NCBI GenBank assembly: GCA_030147505.1
Contig: JASBVG010000019.1
Location: forward strand, 1 to 64,000
Direction: 5' to 3'
Length of the DNA: 64,000 nucleotides
Source of the DNA: Tardiphaga sp.
GTDB lineage: Bacteria > Pseudomonadota > Alphaproteobacteria > Rhizobiales > Xanthobacteraceae
Shown: positions 27,465 to 36,823 of the stretch, piece after piece
Layout: each line of letters begins with the position of its first letter
Numbering within the stretch: position 1 is the stretch's first letter
Notes under the pieces: model-generated
The model's database searches: none
What the model saw: the letters and a program-made list of their open reading frames with translations, nothing else
What the model was told of the DNA's origin: nothing
Program-made: the position numbers and the translations under genes

Positions 27465-28076
27465 GGTTTGCTTCAGGCTGGCCAACTCGGCCTCGAGCTC
27501 GCTGATCCGTGCATCGCGCATGGCGACCGCCTGTGCGACATCGGCAGCATCGAATTTCTGCGGAATATGCTGTGGACAGTTGGTGTCCCATGCGGCGATG
27601 GTGAACAGGATCACTTGTTCCGGGCGTGCGCGATAGCCCTTCGGCATCATCGAAGCGAGCAGCGCCGGATCATCCTCGATCACTTTCGCCGTGCCCCAGA
27701 TCTTCACGCGCCGACGATGCACATAGTCCATGATGAAGATATTGGCCTTCGGATTCTCCGTCAGATTTCCCTGGGTGATATACTGCCGGTTGCCGCTGAA
27801 ATCGGCGAAGGCGATCGTGTGTTTGTCGAGCACCTTGATGAAGCCCTTCGGGCCGCCGCGGTGCTGCATATAGGGCTGGCCGTCTGCACTGGCCGTGGCC
27901 AGATAAAAGCTGTTGGTGTGCGCGAGGAATTCCGCGAGGTTCTCGTCAATCTCGGCGCGCCAGCCGCCATTCTCTTCCACATCGGCATAGGAGCGGCGCG
28001 ACCCCTTGCGGGTCTGGATTGCCTTGACCGCAGGCGTGAAGGCGACATCGCTGGAATAGACGTGGGTGTCGGACAT
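27438..28076 (-). CDS. Pyridoxamine-5'-phosphate-oxidase-fold flavoprotein
   Basis: 212 aa. The split-barrel flavin-binding fold is indicated by HTNSFYLATASADGQPYMQHRGGPKGFIKVLDKHTIAFADFSGNRQYITQGNL and by RRRVKIWGTAKVI. A C-terminal coiled segment (ARISELEAELASLKQTL) follows. The substrate is unknown. ATG 28076 (AAAGGTGG upstream) is preferred to 28103. The last residues and stop lie inside a palindromic repeat, so the native C-terminus may have been altered. It is divergent from a LysR gene. Confidence 0.82.
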   Translation of the reverse strand: MSDTHVYSSDVAFTPAVKAIQTRKGSRRSYADVEENGGWRAEIDENLAEFLAHTNSFYLATASADGQPYMQHRGGPKGFIKVLDKHTIAFADFSGNRQYITQGNLTENPKANIFIMDYVHRRRVKIWGTAKVIEDDPALLASMMPKGYRARPEQVILFTIAAWDTNCPQHIPQKFDAADVAQAVAMRDARISELEAELASLKQTLSSPGSTG

Positions 28077-28123
28077 CTGAGCCACCTTTCGTTTGTTGTC
28101 CAAACATGGGCTCTATTAGCTGA

Positions 28124-28159
28124 TGCAACAATCGTCACAATTGACACGGCATTGTTGCA
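28124..28159. promoter_or_regulatory. Inverted repeat, candidate LysR-type operator
   Basis: TGCAACAAT (28124-28132) and ATTGTTGCA (28151-28159) are perfect 9-bp arms around an 18-bp spacer in the gap between the divergent PNPOx-fold and LysR genes. The right arm ends 17 bp before the LysR start, consistent with autoregulation and control of the divergent gene. Confidence 0.6.
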
Positions 28160-28176
28160 GATATTGAATTGATCCA

Positions 28177-29079
28177 ATGGACCGGATCGAAGCCATGACT
28201 GCATTTGTCGCGGTGGCGGACCTGCAGGGCTTTGCGCCCGCAGCGCGCCGCCTCGGCATTTCAGCGTCTGCCGTCACGCGGCTGGTGGCGGCGCTGGAGG
28301 ATCGGCTTGGCGCCCGGCTGCTGCAGCGGACCACGCGCTCGGTGACGCTGACCGATGTCGGCGCGCGTTATCTGGAGCGGGCCCGGCGCATCCTCGCCGA
28401 TATCGAGGAAGCCGATGGCGCGGCCCAGGCCGAGCAGGCGCAGCCGGGCGGGCGGCTGACGGTCACGGCGCCTGTCGGCTTCGGGCGGCTGCACGTGACG
28501 CCGCTGATGTCGGCCTATCTGCAGCGCTATCCGGAGGTGTCGGGCGAGATGCGCCTCAACGATCGCATGGTCAATCTGGTGGAGGAAGGCGTCGATGTGG
28601 CCGTCCGTATCGGCCATCTTCCGGACTCCAGCCTTGTGGCGCGGCAGGTGGGCGACCTCAGGCGCATTGTTGTGGCTTCGCCGGATTACCTGAAGCGTCG
28701 CGGTGAGCCGAAAAAGCCGGAGGACATTGCCGAGCATGACACCATACAATTCGGCGCCGCCGTCGCGTCGCCGGAATGGCGGTTTGTGCGGGACGGACAG
28801 GATCTGCGCATCCCGCATGCGCCGCGCTTCACCTGCAATGTCGCCGATGCCGCGATCTGGCATGCGGCGCAGGGCGGCGGGCTCGCGCGCGTGCTGGCCT
28901 ATCAGGCGGCGGACGCGCTTGCTGCGGGAAAACTGAAGATCGTGCTGGCTGCGTTCGAGCAGCCGGCCATTCCAATCCATGTCGTCTATCCGACATCGCG
29001 CCTGTTATCGGCCAAGGTGCGGGCCTTTATCGATCTGGCGGTCGAGATGACGGATTGGCACTTTGGCGGGAAGTCGTAA
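28177..29079 (+). CDS. LysR-family transcriptional regulator
   Basis: 300 aa. The N-terminal winged HTH is DRIEAMTAFVAVADLQGFAPAARRLGISASAVTRLVAALEDRLGARLLQRTTRSVTLTD in about residues 2-60, followed by a periplasmic-binding-protein-like effector domain (GRLTVTAPVGFGRLHVTPLM ...). The most likely target is the divergent PNPOx-fold flavoprotein gene, with which it shares a strong inverted repeat. Effector unknown. Confidence 0.93.
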   Translation: MDRIEAMTAFVAVADLQGFAPAARRLGISASAVTRLVAALEDRLGARLLQRTTRSVTLTDVGARYLERARRILADIEEADGAAQAEQAQPGGRLTVTAPVGFGRLHVTPLMSAYLQRYPEVSGEMRLNDRMVNLVEEGVDVAVRIGHLPDSSLVARQVGDLRRIVVASPDYLKRRGEPKKPEDIAEHDTIQFGAAVASPEWRFVRDGQDLRIPHAPRFTCNVADAAIWHAAQGGGLARVLAYQAADALAAGKLKIVLAAFEQPAIPIHVVYPTSRLLSAKVRAFIDLAVEMTDWHFGGKS

Positions 29080-29090
29080 GGTGTAAGCTC

Positions 29091-29194
29091 GCAGGATGGG
29101 TAGAACGCAGGCGCGCAGCGCCGGAACGAAACCCATCATTGCGTCGATGCGGCCGGCTCCGCCGATGGGTTACGGTTCGCTCTACCCATCCTAC
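29091..29194. repeat. Palindromic repeat, AGGATGGGTAGAACG family
   Basis: AGGATGGGTAGAACG at the left end and CGCTCTACCCATCCTAC at the right end, with inner GAAACCCATCA and CCGATGGGTT arms. It lies between convergent LysR and thioesterase genes. Confidence 0.75.
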
Positions 29195-29212
29195 GGTCCC
29201 TACGAGCACGAA

Positions 29213-29629
29213 CTACTCTTTCTGTGTCACCACGCTGAAGGTGCCGTTGGCCCGTGCACAAGGGATGCCGTCGGCAGTGATCAACGCCTGCGCGAAACAG
29301 AGTCGGCTGCCGGTTTTCACGACATCGGTCACGATCTCCAGCCATTGGCCGATCCTGGCAGGACCGAGAAAATCCGCAGAGAGGTTGACGGTGACGAGTC
29401 GCGTTCCACCGCCGGCGACGTGGCCGCAGCTCAGGCCCATGGCGTTGTCCGCGAGTGCGGTGATCAGGCCGCCATGCGCCATGCCGCGCGAATTGGTGTG
29501 CGCTTCGGCGATACGCAGGCCAAGGATGACAGCGCTGTCGGTGGTTTTCGAATAGATCGGCTCCCAAGGTTCTGTGAGCGGGCTCTTACGGTAATGCGGC
29601 GCGAAGCCGTCGGGTATGGGAGAGGTCAT
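29213..29629 (-). CDS. PaaI-type hotdog-fold thioesterase
   Basis: 138 aa. The hotdog core carries GMAHGGLITALADNAMG with the conserved HGG, and ADFLGPARIGQWLEIVTDVVKTG. It would hydrolyse an acyl- or aryl-CoA thioester. ATG 29629 has AGGAC 6 nt upstream and is preferred to 29647. It may recover CoA during aromatic catabolism next door (inference from location). Confidence 0.82.
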   Translation of the reverse strand: MTSPIPDGFAPHYRKSPLTEPWEPIYSKTTDSAVILGLRIAEAHTNSRGMAHGGLITALADNAMGLSCGHVAGGGTRLVTVNLSADFLGPARIGQWLEIVTDVVKTGSRLCFAQALITADGIPCARANGTFSVVTQKE

Positions 29630-29746
29630 TGGACTGTCCTGTTTCATGCGCGCATTGAAGCGAAGACGCGCGGGAAGAACAGGCCAACAAAGTTTGAAAC
29701 GAGGATGATCGGGCGTTTAAAACGGGCGGGATATTGCAGCAGTATT

Positions 29747-29833
29747 CCGTCATTGCCGGGCTTGACCCGGCAATCCATCTGCTGCGGCATTGGCGGCAAA
29801 GTTGGATACGCGGGTCGAGCCCGCGTATGACGG
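29747..29833. repeat. REP-like palindromic repeat pair
   Basis: CCGTCAT and ATGACGG terminal arms, with two internal hairpins (TTGCCGGGCTTGACCCGGCAA and ACGCGGGTCGAGCCCGCGT). It lies between the thioesterase start and the end of pobA. Confidence 0.75.
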
Positions 29834-29849
29834 CGGAGAGAGCGGCTGC

Positions 29850-31105
<1,256 letters not shown>

Positions 31106-31116
31106 TTGCCAAGATG

Positions 31117-31131
31117 GTTATAAGATATAAC
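31117..31131. promoter_or_regulatory. Candidate MarR (CouR) operator 1
   Basis: GTTATAAGATATAAC is a perfect 6-3-6 palindrome in the pobA/TRAP-transporter intergenic region. It matches the RTTAT-N5-ATAAY pattern found at 35911-35925 and 45060-45074. Confidence 0.6.
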
Positions 31132-31225
31132 AATCTTTGCAAAGAGCCATTCAAGGTTCGGTGAATACGTCCGAAAGGACAGGTCCAGTGGAAAAATCCA
31201 CGGACGCACAGAGGGAGAGATGTCG

Positions 31226-32242
31226 ATGAGGAAGACGCTGATGGCGTTGCTCGCGGCCGGCTGCTTATTGCCCGGCTTTGCGCAGGCGCAGGACAAGACC
31301 GTCAATCTGAAAGTGTCGCTGTGGGTGCCGCCCGCGCATCCGCTGGTGCCGGCCACGCAGGCCTGGGCTGCGGATATCGAGAAGGCCTCGGGCGGCAGCA
31401 TCAAGCTGTCGGTGTTTCCCTCGGAACAGCTCGGCAAGGCGTTCGATCACTACGACATGGCGCGCGACGGCATTGCCGACGTCACTTATGTGAATCCCGG
31501 CTATCAGCCGGGCCGTTTCCCGATCGCCGCGGCCGGCCAGATTCCCTTCGTGTTCAACGAAGGCAAGAAGGGCACGCAGGCCTTCAACGAGTGGTACCAG
31601 AAATACGCCAAGACCGAGATGAAGGACACCAAGCTGTGCTTCGCCTTCATCCACGCGCCCGGCACGTTGCATGGCAAGAAGAAGATTCTGGTGCCCGACG
31701 ATCTCAAGGGCGTGAAGGTGCGCCCGGCGCAGAGCACGATCGGCGAAATGGTGAAACTGTTCGGCGGCACCAATGTGCAGGCCTCGGCGCCTGAGTCGCG
31801 CGATGCGCTGGAGCGCGGCGTCGCCGACGAGATCGCCTTCCCGTGGGGCTCCATCTTCCTGTTCGGCATCGACAAGGTGGTGAAGTATCACATCGACGTG
31901 CCGCTCTATTCGACGGTGTTCACCTACAATATCAATCTCGCCAAATATAACTCCATGTCGCCGGCGCAGAAGAAGATCATCGACGATCACTGCTCGCCGG
32001 AATGGGCGGCGAAGGTGACCGATCCGTGGGTGGACTACGAATTCGCGGGCGTCGCCAAGATGAAGGCGCTGCCGGATCACGAAGTCTATCCGCTCACGCC
32101 GGAACAGCTCGCTTTGTGGAAGAAGGGCGTCGAGCCGCTGCACGCCGCCTGGGCTGCGGCGGTGAAGAAGGCCGGCGGCGATGCGGATGCCATCGATGCG
32201 GAGCTTAAGGCGTCGCTGAAGAAGCATAACGCGGGGCTGTAG
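31226..32242 (+). CDS. tarP: TRAP transporter periplasmic binding protein (TarP/DctP-type)
   Basis: 338 aa with a cleavable signal peptide ending near AQAQDK (about residue 22). The DctP fold is clear: WVPPAHPLVPATQAWAADIEKASGGSIKLSVFPSEQLG, DDLKGVKVRPAQST and the ESRDALERGVADE arginine region that contacts carboxylates. The arrangement with the next two genes and couAB matches TarPQM of R. palustris, a hydroxycinnamate TRAP system. ATG 31226 is preferred to 31220 because GAGGGAG would be only 2 nt from the latter. Confidence 0.9.
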   Translation: MRKTLMALLAAGCLLPGFAQAQDKTVNLKVSLWVPPAHPLVPATQAWAADIEKASGGSIKLSVFPSEQLGKAFDHYDMARDGIADVTYVNPGYQPGRFPIAAAGQIPFVFNEGKKGTQAFNEWYQKYAKTEMKDTKLCFAFIHAPGTLHGKKKILVPDDLKGVKVRPAQSTIGEMVKLFGGTNVQASAPESRDALERGVADEIAFPWGSIFLFGIDKVVKYHIDVPLYSTVFTYNINLAKYNSMSPAQKKIIDDHCSPEWAAKVTDPWVDYEFAGVAKMKALPDHEVYPLTPEQLALWKKGVEPLHAAWAAAVKKAGGDADAIDAELKASLKKHNAGL

Positions 32243-32269
32243 TTTCTGAGAGCCTCCGTCGTCTCCTCA

Positions 32270-32348
32270 TGTCATGGCCGGGCTTGACCCGGCCATCCAC
32301 CTTCTCGTTCGCTAAAGATGGGTGCCCGGGTCAAGCCCGGGCATGACA
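32270..32348. repeat. REP-like palindromic repeat pair within the TRAP operon
   Basis: TGTCATG ... CATGACA ends, with internal GGCCGGGCTTGACCCGGCC and GCCCGGGTCAAGCCCGGGC hairpins. Located between the binding-protein gene and the membrane genes, it could stabilise or attenuate the message and favour higher tarP than tarQM expression. Confidence 0.75.
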
Positions 32349-32394
32349 GCGAAGAGCGAGGCAAGTCCTTCCAATTAGAAATGCGATTGAGCCC

Positions 32395-32961
32395 ATGACT
32401 GCCAATCCCCAAGTCGCCGACGACGGCACGCTTACCGGCCCGCCGGAACCGCGCAAGAAGAACGTGATGGATCGCTTCATCGACTCCATCGAATGGATCG
32501 CGGCCTTCTTCGTCGGCATCGTCGCGCTGAACACCTTCATCGCCGTGTTCATGCGGAAATTCTTCGCGGTGACGATTCCCGATTACTACAATGTCGGCCA
32601 GTTCATGCTGGGCGTGCTGATCTTCTGGGGCATCGCCGCGACCAGCTATCGCGGCTCGCATATCACCGTCGATCTCGTCTGGGCCAACAGCAAGCCGAAA
32701 TATCAGCGGCTGATTGACGTCTTCGCGACCCTGGTGCTGCTGTTCGTCGTGTCTGTGCAGACCTACACGCTGTTCGACAAGGTGGTGGACACCTACAACA
32801 GCGGTCTCGTCACCATGGACCTGCAATTGCCGGTGTGGCCGTTCTTCCTGCTGTCCTGGATCGGCGACGGCGCCGCCGTGCTGCTGATCGCCATCCGCAC
32901 CTATCGGCTCGTCTTCCATCCGGAAGAGATGCAAGAGCCCAAACTCAAGACGGCCGAGTAA
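32395..32961 (+). CDS. tarQ: TRAP transporter small permease (TarQ/DctQ-type)
   Basis: 188 aa with four hydrophobic helices starting near residue 35 (WIAAFFVGIVALNTFIAVFMRKFF), then GQFMLGVLIFWGIAATSYRGSHITVDLV, the DctQ signature. Cytoplasmic N-terminal tail of about 25 residues. It works with the large permease in the inner membrane. The next start follows 5 bp after the stop. Confidence 0.92.
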   Translation: MTANPQVADDGTLTGPPEPRKKNVMDRFIDSIEWIAAFFVGIVALNTFIAVFMRKFFAVTIPDYYNVGQFMLGVLIFWGIAATSYRGSHITVDLVWANSKPKYQRLIDVFATLVLLFVVSVQTYTLFDKVVDTYNSGLVTMDLQLPVWPFFLLSWIGDGAAVLLIAIRTYRLVFHPEEMQEPKLKTAE

Positions 32962-32966
32962 ATCCC

Positions 32967-34277
32967 ATGGAATTGAGCAATGAAGCGGTCGCGGTCATCG
33001 GCTTTGTCAGCCTGTTCGTGCTGATGCTGCTGCGCGTGCCGGTGGGCATGGCCATGGGCCTCGTGGGCATCACGGGCTTCGGCTACATCACCGGCTTCGC
33101 ACCGGCGCTGAAGCTGGTGGGCCAGACCACCATGCGCACGGTGACGGATTATTCCTTCGGCGTGATCCCGATGTTCCTCTTGATGGGCGCCTTCGTCTCG
33201 GTGTCCGGCATCAGCCGCGAACTGTTTCGCGCAGCCAATACGTTTGTGGGGCACTGGAAGGGCGGGCTCGGCATCGCCACCATCGCAGCCTGCGGCGGCT
33301 TTGCGGCGATCTCCGGTTCCTCGGTGGCGACGGCGGCGACATTTTCCGCCGTGGCCTATCCGGAGATGCGGCGGTTCAACTATCCGCAAAGCTTCGCCAC
33401 CGGCGTCATCGCCGTCGGCGGAACGCTTGGCGCCATGCTGCCGCCGTCCACGGTGCTCGCGGTGTATGGCATCATCACCCAGCAGGATATCGGCAAGCTG
33501 TTCATCGCCGGCGTCATTCCCGGCCTGCTGGCGATCGTGATGCACATGATCACCATCGCCATCATCGGCGTGGTGAAACCGGGTTTCCTGCCGGCAGGAC
33601 CGAGGGCATCGTGGCGCGAGCGCGCATCGGCGCTTCGCGACGTGTGGTCGCCCTTGCTGCTGTTCGTGTTCGTGATCGGCGGGCTCTATGGCGGCTTCTT
33701 CATCCCGACCGAAGCCGGTGCGGTGGGCGCCGTCGGCGCCTTCCTGATCGGCATCCTGCGCGGCAAGCTGAACAAGGAAGGCATCCTGCAATCGCTGCTG
33801 CAGGCGACGCGCACCGCCGCCGCGGTCTTCACGGTTCTCATCGGCGCGCTGTGCTTCGGCTACTTCCTCACGGTGACGCAGACGCCGCAGCACGTGACGG
33901 AGTTCCTGACCGGTCTCGGCATCGGCCCCTATGGCGTGCTGGCGCTGATCCTGCTGATGTATCTGGTGCTCGGCTGCCTCATGGATGCCATGGCCATGGT
34001 GATCCTCACGGTGCCGATCGTGTTCCCCGTCATCATGGCGCTCGGCTTCGATCCGATCTGGTTCGGCATCATCATCGTGATGACCGTGGAACTGGGCCTG
34101 ATCCACCCGCCGGTGGGCATGAACGTCTTCGTCATCAAGAGCGTGATCAAGGATGTCACCATGTCCACGATCTTCAAGGGCGTGCTGCCCTTCGTGGCGA
34201 CGGATCTGGTGCGGCTCGTGCTGTTGATCCTGTTCCCGATCATCGCCACATGGCTGCCGATGCGCATGCTGGGGTGA
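32967..34277 (+). CDS. tarM: TRAP transporter large permease (TarM/DctM-type)
   Basis: 436 aa and about 12 membrane helices. DctM signatures are ITGFGYITGF, FAAISGSSVATAATFSAVAYPEM with the conserved small-residue loop, and GGTLGAMLPPSTVLAVYGIIT. ATG 32967 is taken. The in-frame extension to 32835 overlaps tarQ. It uses a Na+ gradient in the family. Confidence 0.94.
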   Translation: MELSNEAVAVIGFVSLFVLMLLRVPVGMAMGLVGITGFGYITGFAPALKLVGQTTMRTVTDYSFGVIPMFLLMGAFVSVSGISRELFRAANTFVGHWKGGLGIATIAACGGFAAISGSSVATAATFSAVAYPEMRRFNYPQSFATGVIAVGGTLGAMLPPSTVLAVYGIITQQDIGKLFIAGVIPGLLAIVMHMITIAIIGVVKPGFLPAGPRASWRERASALRDVWSPLLLFVFVIGGLYGGFFIPTEAGAVGAVGAFLIGILRGKLNKEGILQSLLQATRTAAAVFTVLIGALCFGYFLTVTQTPQHVTEFLTGLGIGPYGVLALILLMYLVLGCLMDAMAMVILTVPIVFPVIMALGFDPIWFGIIIVMTVELGLIHPPVGMNVFVIKSVIKDVTMSTIFKGVLPFVATDLVRLVLLILFPIIATWLPMRMLG

Positions 34278-34281
34278 TGCG

Positions 34282-34746
34282 ATGAACGTGCCGGAGCTCA
34301 AGACGAAATATGTGTTCAGCCTCGCCATCGAGGTCGGCGCGCCCGTGGTGGCCGGCGATCTCGGCTATGGCACCCGCCGTGTCATCCCCGTGCTTGGCGG
34401 CACGGTAACAGGCGAGGGGATCAACGGCACGATCCATCGCGGCGGCGCCGATTTCCAGATCATCCGCCCGGACGGTTTCACGGAGCTGGAAGCCAAATAC
34501 ACATTCGAACTCGACGACGGGGCGGTCATCTATATCGCCAATGACGGCATCCGCTTCGGGCCCAAGGAAGCGCTGGATCGCATCGCTCGCGGTGAGATTG
34601 TTGATCCCGCGCTGATCTATTTCCGCTCGGTGCCGAAATTCGAGACGGCGCATCCGGATTATCGCTGGCTGATGCAGAATCTCTTTATCGGCGTCGGCGC
34701 GCGCCATCCGGACCGGGTCGAGCTTACAGTGCATCAGGTGTTGTGA
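34282..34746 (+). CDS. DUF3237 protein
   Basis: 154-aa small beta-rich DUF3237 protein: AIEVGAPVVAGDLGYGTRRVIPVLGGTVTGEGINGTI and GGADFQIIRPDGFTELEAKYTFELDDGAVIYI are typical. No catalytic activity is established for the family. It begins 5 bp after tarM, so it is part of the transporter operon, which suggests a role in using the imported aromatic substrate (inference). Confidence 0.82.
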   Translation: MNVPELKTKYVFSLAIEVGAPVVAGDLGYGTRRVIPVLGGTVTGEGINGTIHRGGADFQIIRPDGFTELEAKYTFELDDGAVIYIANDGIRFGPKEALDRIARGEIVDPALIYFRSVPKFETAHPDYRWLMQNLFIGVGARHPDRVELTVHQVL

Positions 34747-34864
34747 GCCCGTAAGTCTCTCTGTGCCTCGCAGCGACAGCAGATAGCAGCTTACTTTCTC
34801 CTCAATTTCTGGTGTCTAATCTCCCTCACGACCGGCAAAAGCCGGCGAACACAGGGAGGCGACG

Positions 34865-35809
34865 ATGTTGAGAGCTGTTTTGCTTGGAAGTGCCGTATCG
34901 CTTGTCACGTCAATGTTCCTGGCCGTGCCCGCGCTGGCGCAGGACTGGACGAAATCGAAATGGGGCCCGAATGACGAGATCGGCGCTGCCAACTACATCA
35001 CGCCCGAACGTGTGAAGACCGCCGCGCAACTGGTCAAGACCGGCAAGACCTATGCGCTCGGCATTCCCGTCGGCGCGGAGACGCCGGCTTTTCCGCCGCG
35101 TTCGGTGAAGGTCACCATCGTGCAGCCGGGACAGGCAGGCAATCATGGCCTTGGTCCCAATCAGGCGACCTATAACGACGACATGATCACCGGCTGGGTG
35201 GGTGTCGGCAGCCAGATGGATGGGCTTGGTCATCTTGGGGTAGACCACGTGTACTATAACGGCAACAAGGTCGCCGATTTTGGCGATGTCGGTGGCCTGA
35301 AGAAACTCGGCATCGACAAGGTGCCGCCGCTGGTTGCCCGCGGTGTGTTGCTCGACATGGCCGCTTACTACAAGACGGATGTGGTCAAGGAAGGCACGGC
35401 GTTCAACACCAAGGAGATCGACGAAGCTGCGAAGGCGCAGGGCGTCGAGATCAGGGAAGGCGATGTGGTGTTATTCCATACCGGCTGGCTCAGCCTGCTC
35501 GGCAAGGACGACAAGCGCTACAATGCGGGTGAGCCAGGCCTCGGCGTCGAAGGCGCGAAATATCTCACCAGCAAGGGCGTCGTCGCCGTCGGCGCCGATA
35601 CCTGGGGTGTCGAGGTGCTGCCGTTCGAGAAGAACACCGTGTTCGAGGTGCATCAGATACTGCTGGCGATGAACGGGACCTATATCCTCGAAAACATGGA
35701 CACGGCTGAACTTGCCAAGGACAAGGGCTACGAGTTCCTGTTCGTGCTCGGCCAGCCGCGCTTCAAGGGCGGCGTGCAAAGCATGATCAACCCGGTGGCG
35801 ATTCGTTAA
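34865..35809 (+). CDS. Secreted cyclase-family (kynurenine-formamidase-like) protein
   Basis: 314 aa. The first ~25 residues are a signal peptide ending VPALAQ. The remainder is the cyclase fold of PF04199: WGPNDEIGAANYITPERV, GVGSQMDGLGHLGVDHVYYNG (metal ligand region) and TGWLSLLG. A periplasmic metal-dependent hydrolase or amidase is the likely class. The substrate is unknown. AGGGAGGCGACG precedes ATG 34865. It lies between the TRAP operon and couA. Confidence 0.82.
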   Translation: MLRAVLLGSAVSLVTSMFLAVPALAQDWTKSKWGPNDEIGAANYITPERVKTAAQLVKTGKTYALGIPVGAETPAFPPRSVKVTIVQPGQAGNHGLGPNQATYNDDMITGWVGVGSQMDGLGHLGVDHVYYNGNKVADFGDVGGLKKLGIDKVPPLVARGVLLDMAAYYKTDVVKEGTAFNTKEIDEAAKAQGVEIREGDVVLFHTGWLSLLGKDDKRYNAGEPGLGVEGAKYLTSKGVVAVGADTWGVEVLPFEKNTVFEVHQILLAMNGTYILENMDTAELAKDKGYEFLFVLGQPRFKGGVQSMINPVAIR

Positions 35810-35827
35810 CGCAGCCCATGGTGTGTA

Positions 35828-35867
35828 GCACCGGCCTCTCCGCGCAATGACGGGGAGAGGCCGGTGC
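35828..35867. terminator. Strong hairpin after the cyclase-family gene
   Basis: GCACCGGCCTCTCC (35828-35841) pairs perfectly with GGAGAGGCCGGTGC (35854-35867) around 12 nt. There is no U-tract, so it may be a terminator or a palindromic repeat. It isolates couA from the upstream unit. Confidence 0.6.
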
Positions 35868-35910
35868 CCGGGGCCAGACACCACCGTCACGGTTGACTCA
35901 CGTCAAATCC

Positions 35911-35925
35911 GTTATAGTCTATAAT
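35911..35925. promoter_or_regulatory. Candidate MarR (CouR) operator 2
   Basis: GTTATAGTCTATAAT, 27 bp upstream of the couA ATG and downstream of a TTGACT. It has the same RTTAT-N5-ATAAY pattern as sites 31117 and 45060. It overlaps the region where a -10 element would lie, as expected for a repressor site. Confidence 0.65.
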
Positions 35926-35952
35926 TATTCTTCCAAAGACTTATCGGTACCG

Positions 35953-36759
35953 ATGACCCCAGCCGCTTCTGTCACGTCCGCTGCAACTTCCGCCTCGCTG
36001 CTCCAGGTCGAGACCAGGGGCCGTGTGCTGCTCGTGGGCCTCAATCGCCCAACCAAGCGCAACGCGCTCAATGACGCGATCATCCTGGAGATCGAGCAGG
36101 TGTTTCAGGCGCTGCCGGAGGACATCGGGGCGGTCGTCATTCATGGTATCGGCGGACACTTTTCGGCCGGCCTTGATCTGTCCGAATTGCAGGAGCGCGA
36201 TGCTACCGCCGGGTTGCACCATTCCCGCATGTGGCACCGGGTGTTCGATCTGGTCCAGCACGCCCGTGTTCCTGTCATCGCGGCGCTGCAGGGCGCGGTC
36301 ATCGGCGGCGGGCTTGAGCTGGCCTGCTCGGCACATATCCGTGTCGCCGATCCCGGCGTGTATTACGCGCTGCCTGAGGGCAGCCGTGGCATCTTCGTCG
36401 GCGGTGGCGCCTCGATGCGGCTGCCGCGCCTGATCGGCGTGCACCGGATGGCGGATATGATGCTGACCGGCCGCGTCTACAAGGCGGAGGAAGGCGTGAC
36501 GCTCGGCTTCGCGCAATACCTCACCGACGCGGATGGCGCGCTCGCCAAGGCGATCGAACTCGCCGAGCGCGTCGCGCAGAACGCGCCGCTGACGAATTTC
36601 GCGGTCCTGCAGGCATTGCCGCTGATCGCGGAGGCGAGCCCGCAGACCGGCCTGATGCTGGAATCGCTGATGGCCTCGGTGGCGCAGAGCGATCAGGAGG
36701 CCAAGAACCGCATCCGGGATTTTCTGGAGAACAAGGCTGGCAAGGTGAAGTCCGGCTGA
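35953..36759 (+). CDS. couA: Hydroxycinnamoyl-CoA hydratase-lyase-like enoyl-CoA hydratase (CouA-type)
   Basis: 268-aa crotonase. Oxyanion segments are HFSAGLDLSELQERD and ALQGAVIGGGLELACSAHIRVA, and both catalytic glutamate positions (GGGLELAC, LPEGSRG) are retained. In the CouAB pathway the enzyme hydrates and cleaves p-coumaroyl/feruloyl-CoA to the aromatic aldehyde and acetyl-CoA. ATG 35953 is preferred because the longer TTG start at 35893 would translate through the operator. It precedes couB by 64 bp. Confidence 0.85.
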   Translation: MTPAASVTSAATSASLLQVETRGRVLLVGLNRPTKRNALNDAIILEIEQVFQALPEDIGAVVIHGIGGHFSAGLDLSELQERDATAGLHHSRMWHRVFDLVQHARVPVIAALQGAVIGGGLELACSAHIRVADPGVYYALPEGSRGIFVGGGASMRLPRLIGVHRMADMMLTGRVYKAEEGVTLGFAQYLTDADGALAKAIELAERVAQNAPLTNFAVLQALPLIAEASPQTGLMLESLMASVAQSDQEAKNRIRDFLENKAGKVKSG

Positions 36760-36823
36760 CCGCTGCGACAACAAGACGATAAGAACAAAAACACGGGACG
36801 GAAAGACAGAGGACGGGACAACC

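Noticed and set aside
32901..34328. Long minus-strand ORF (475 aa) antisense to the TRAP large permease gene
   Set aside because: Shadow frame in high-GC DNA: rich in His/Arg/Asp/Gln with no known domain, while the opposite strand encodes a clear DctM.
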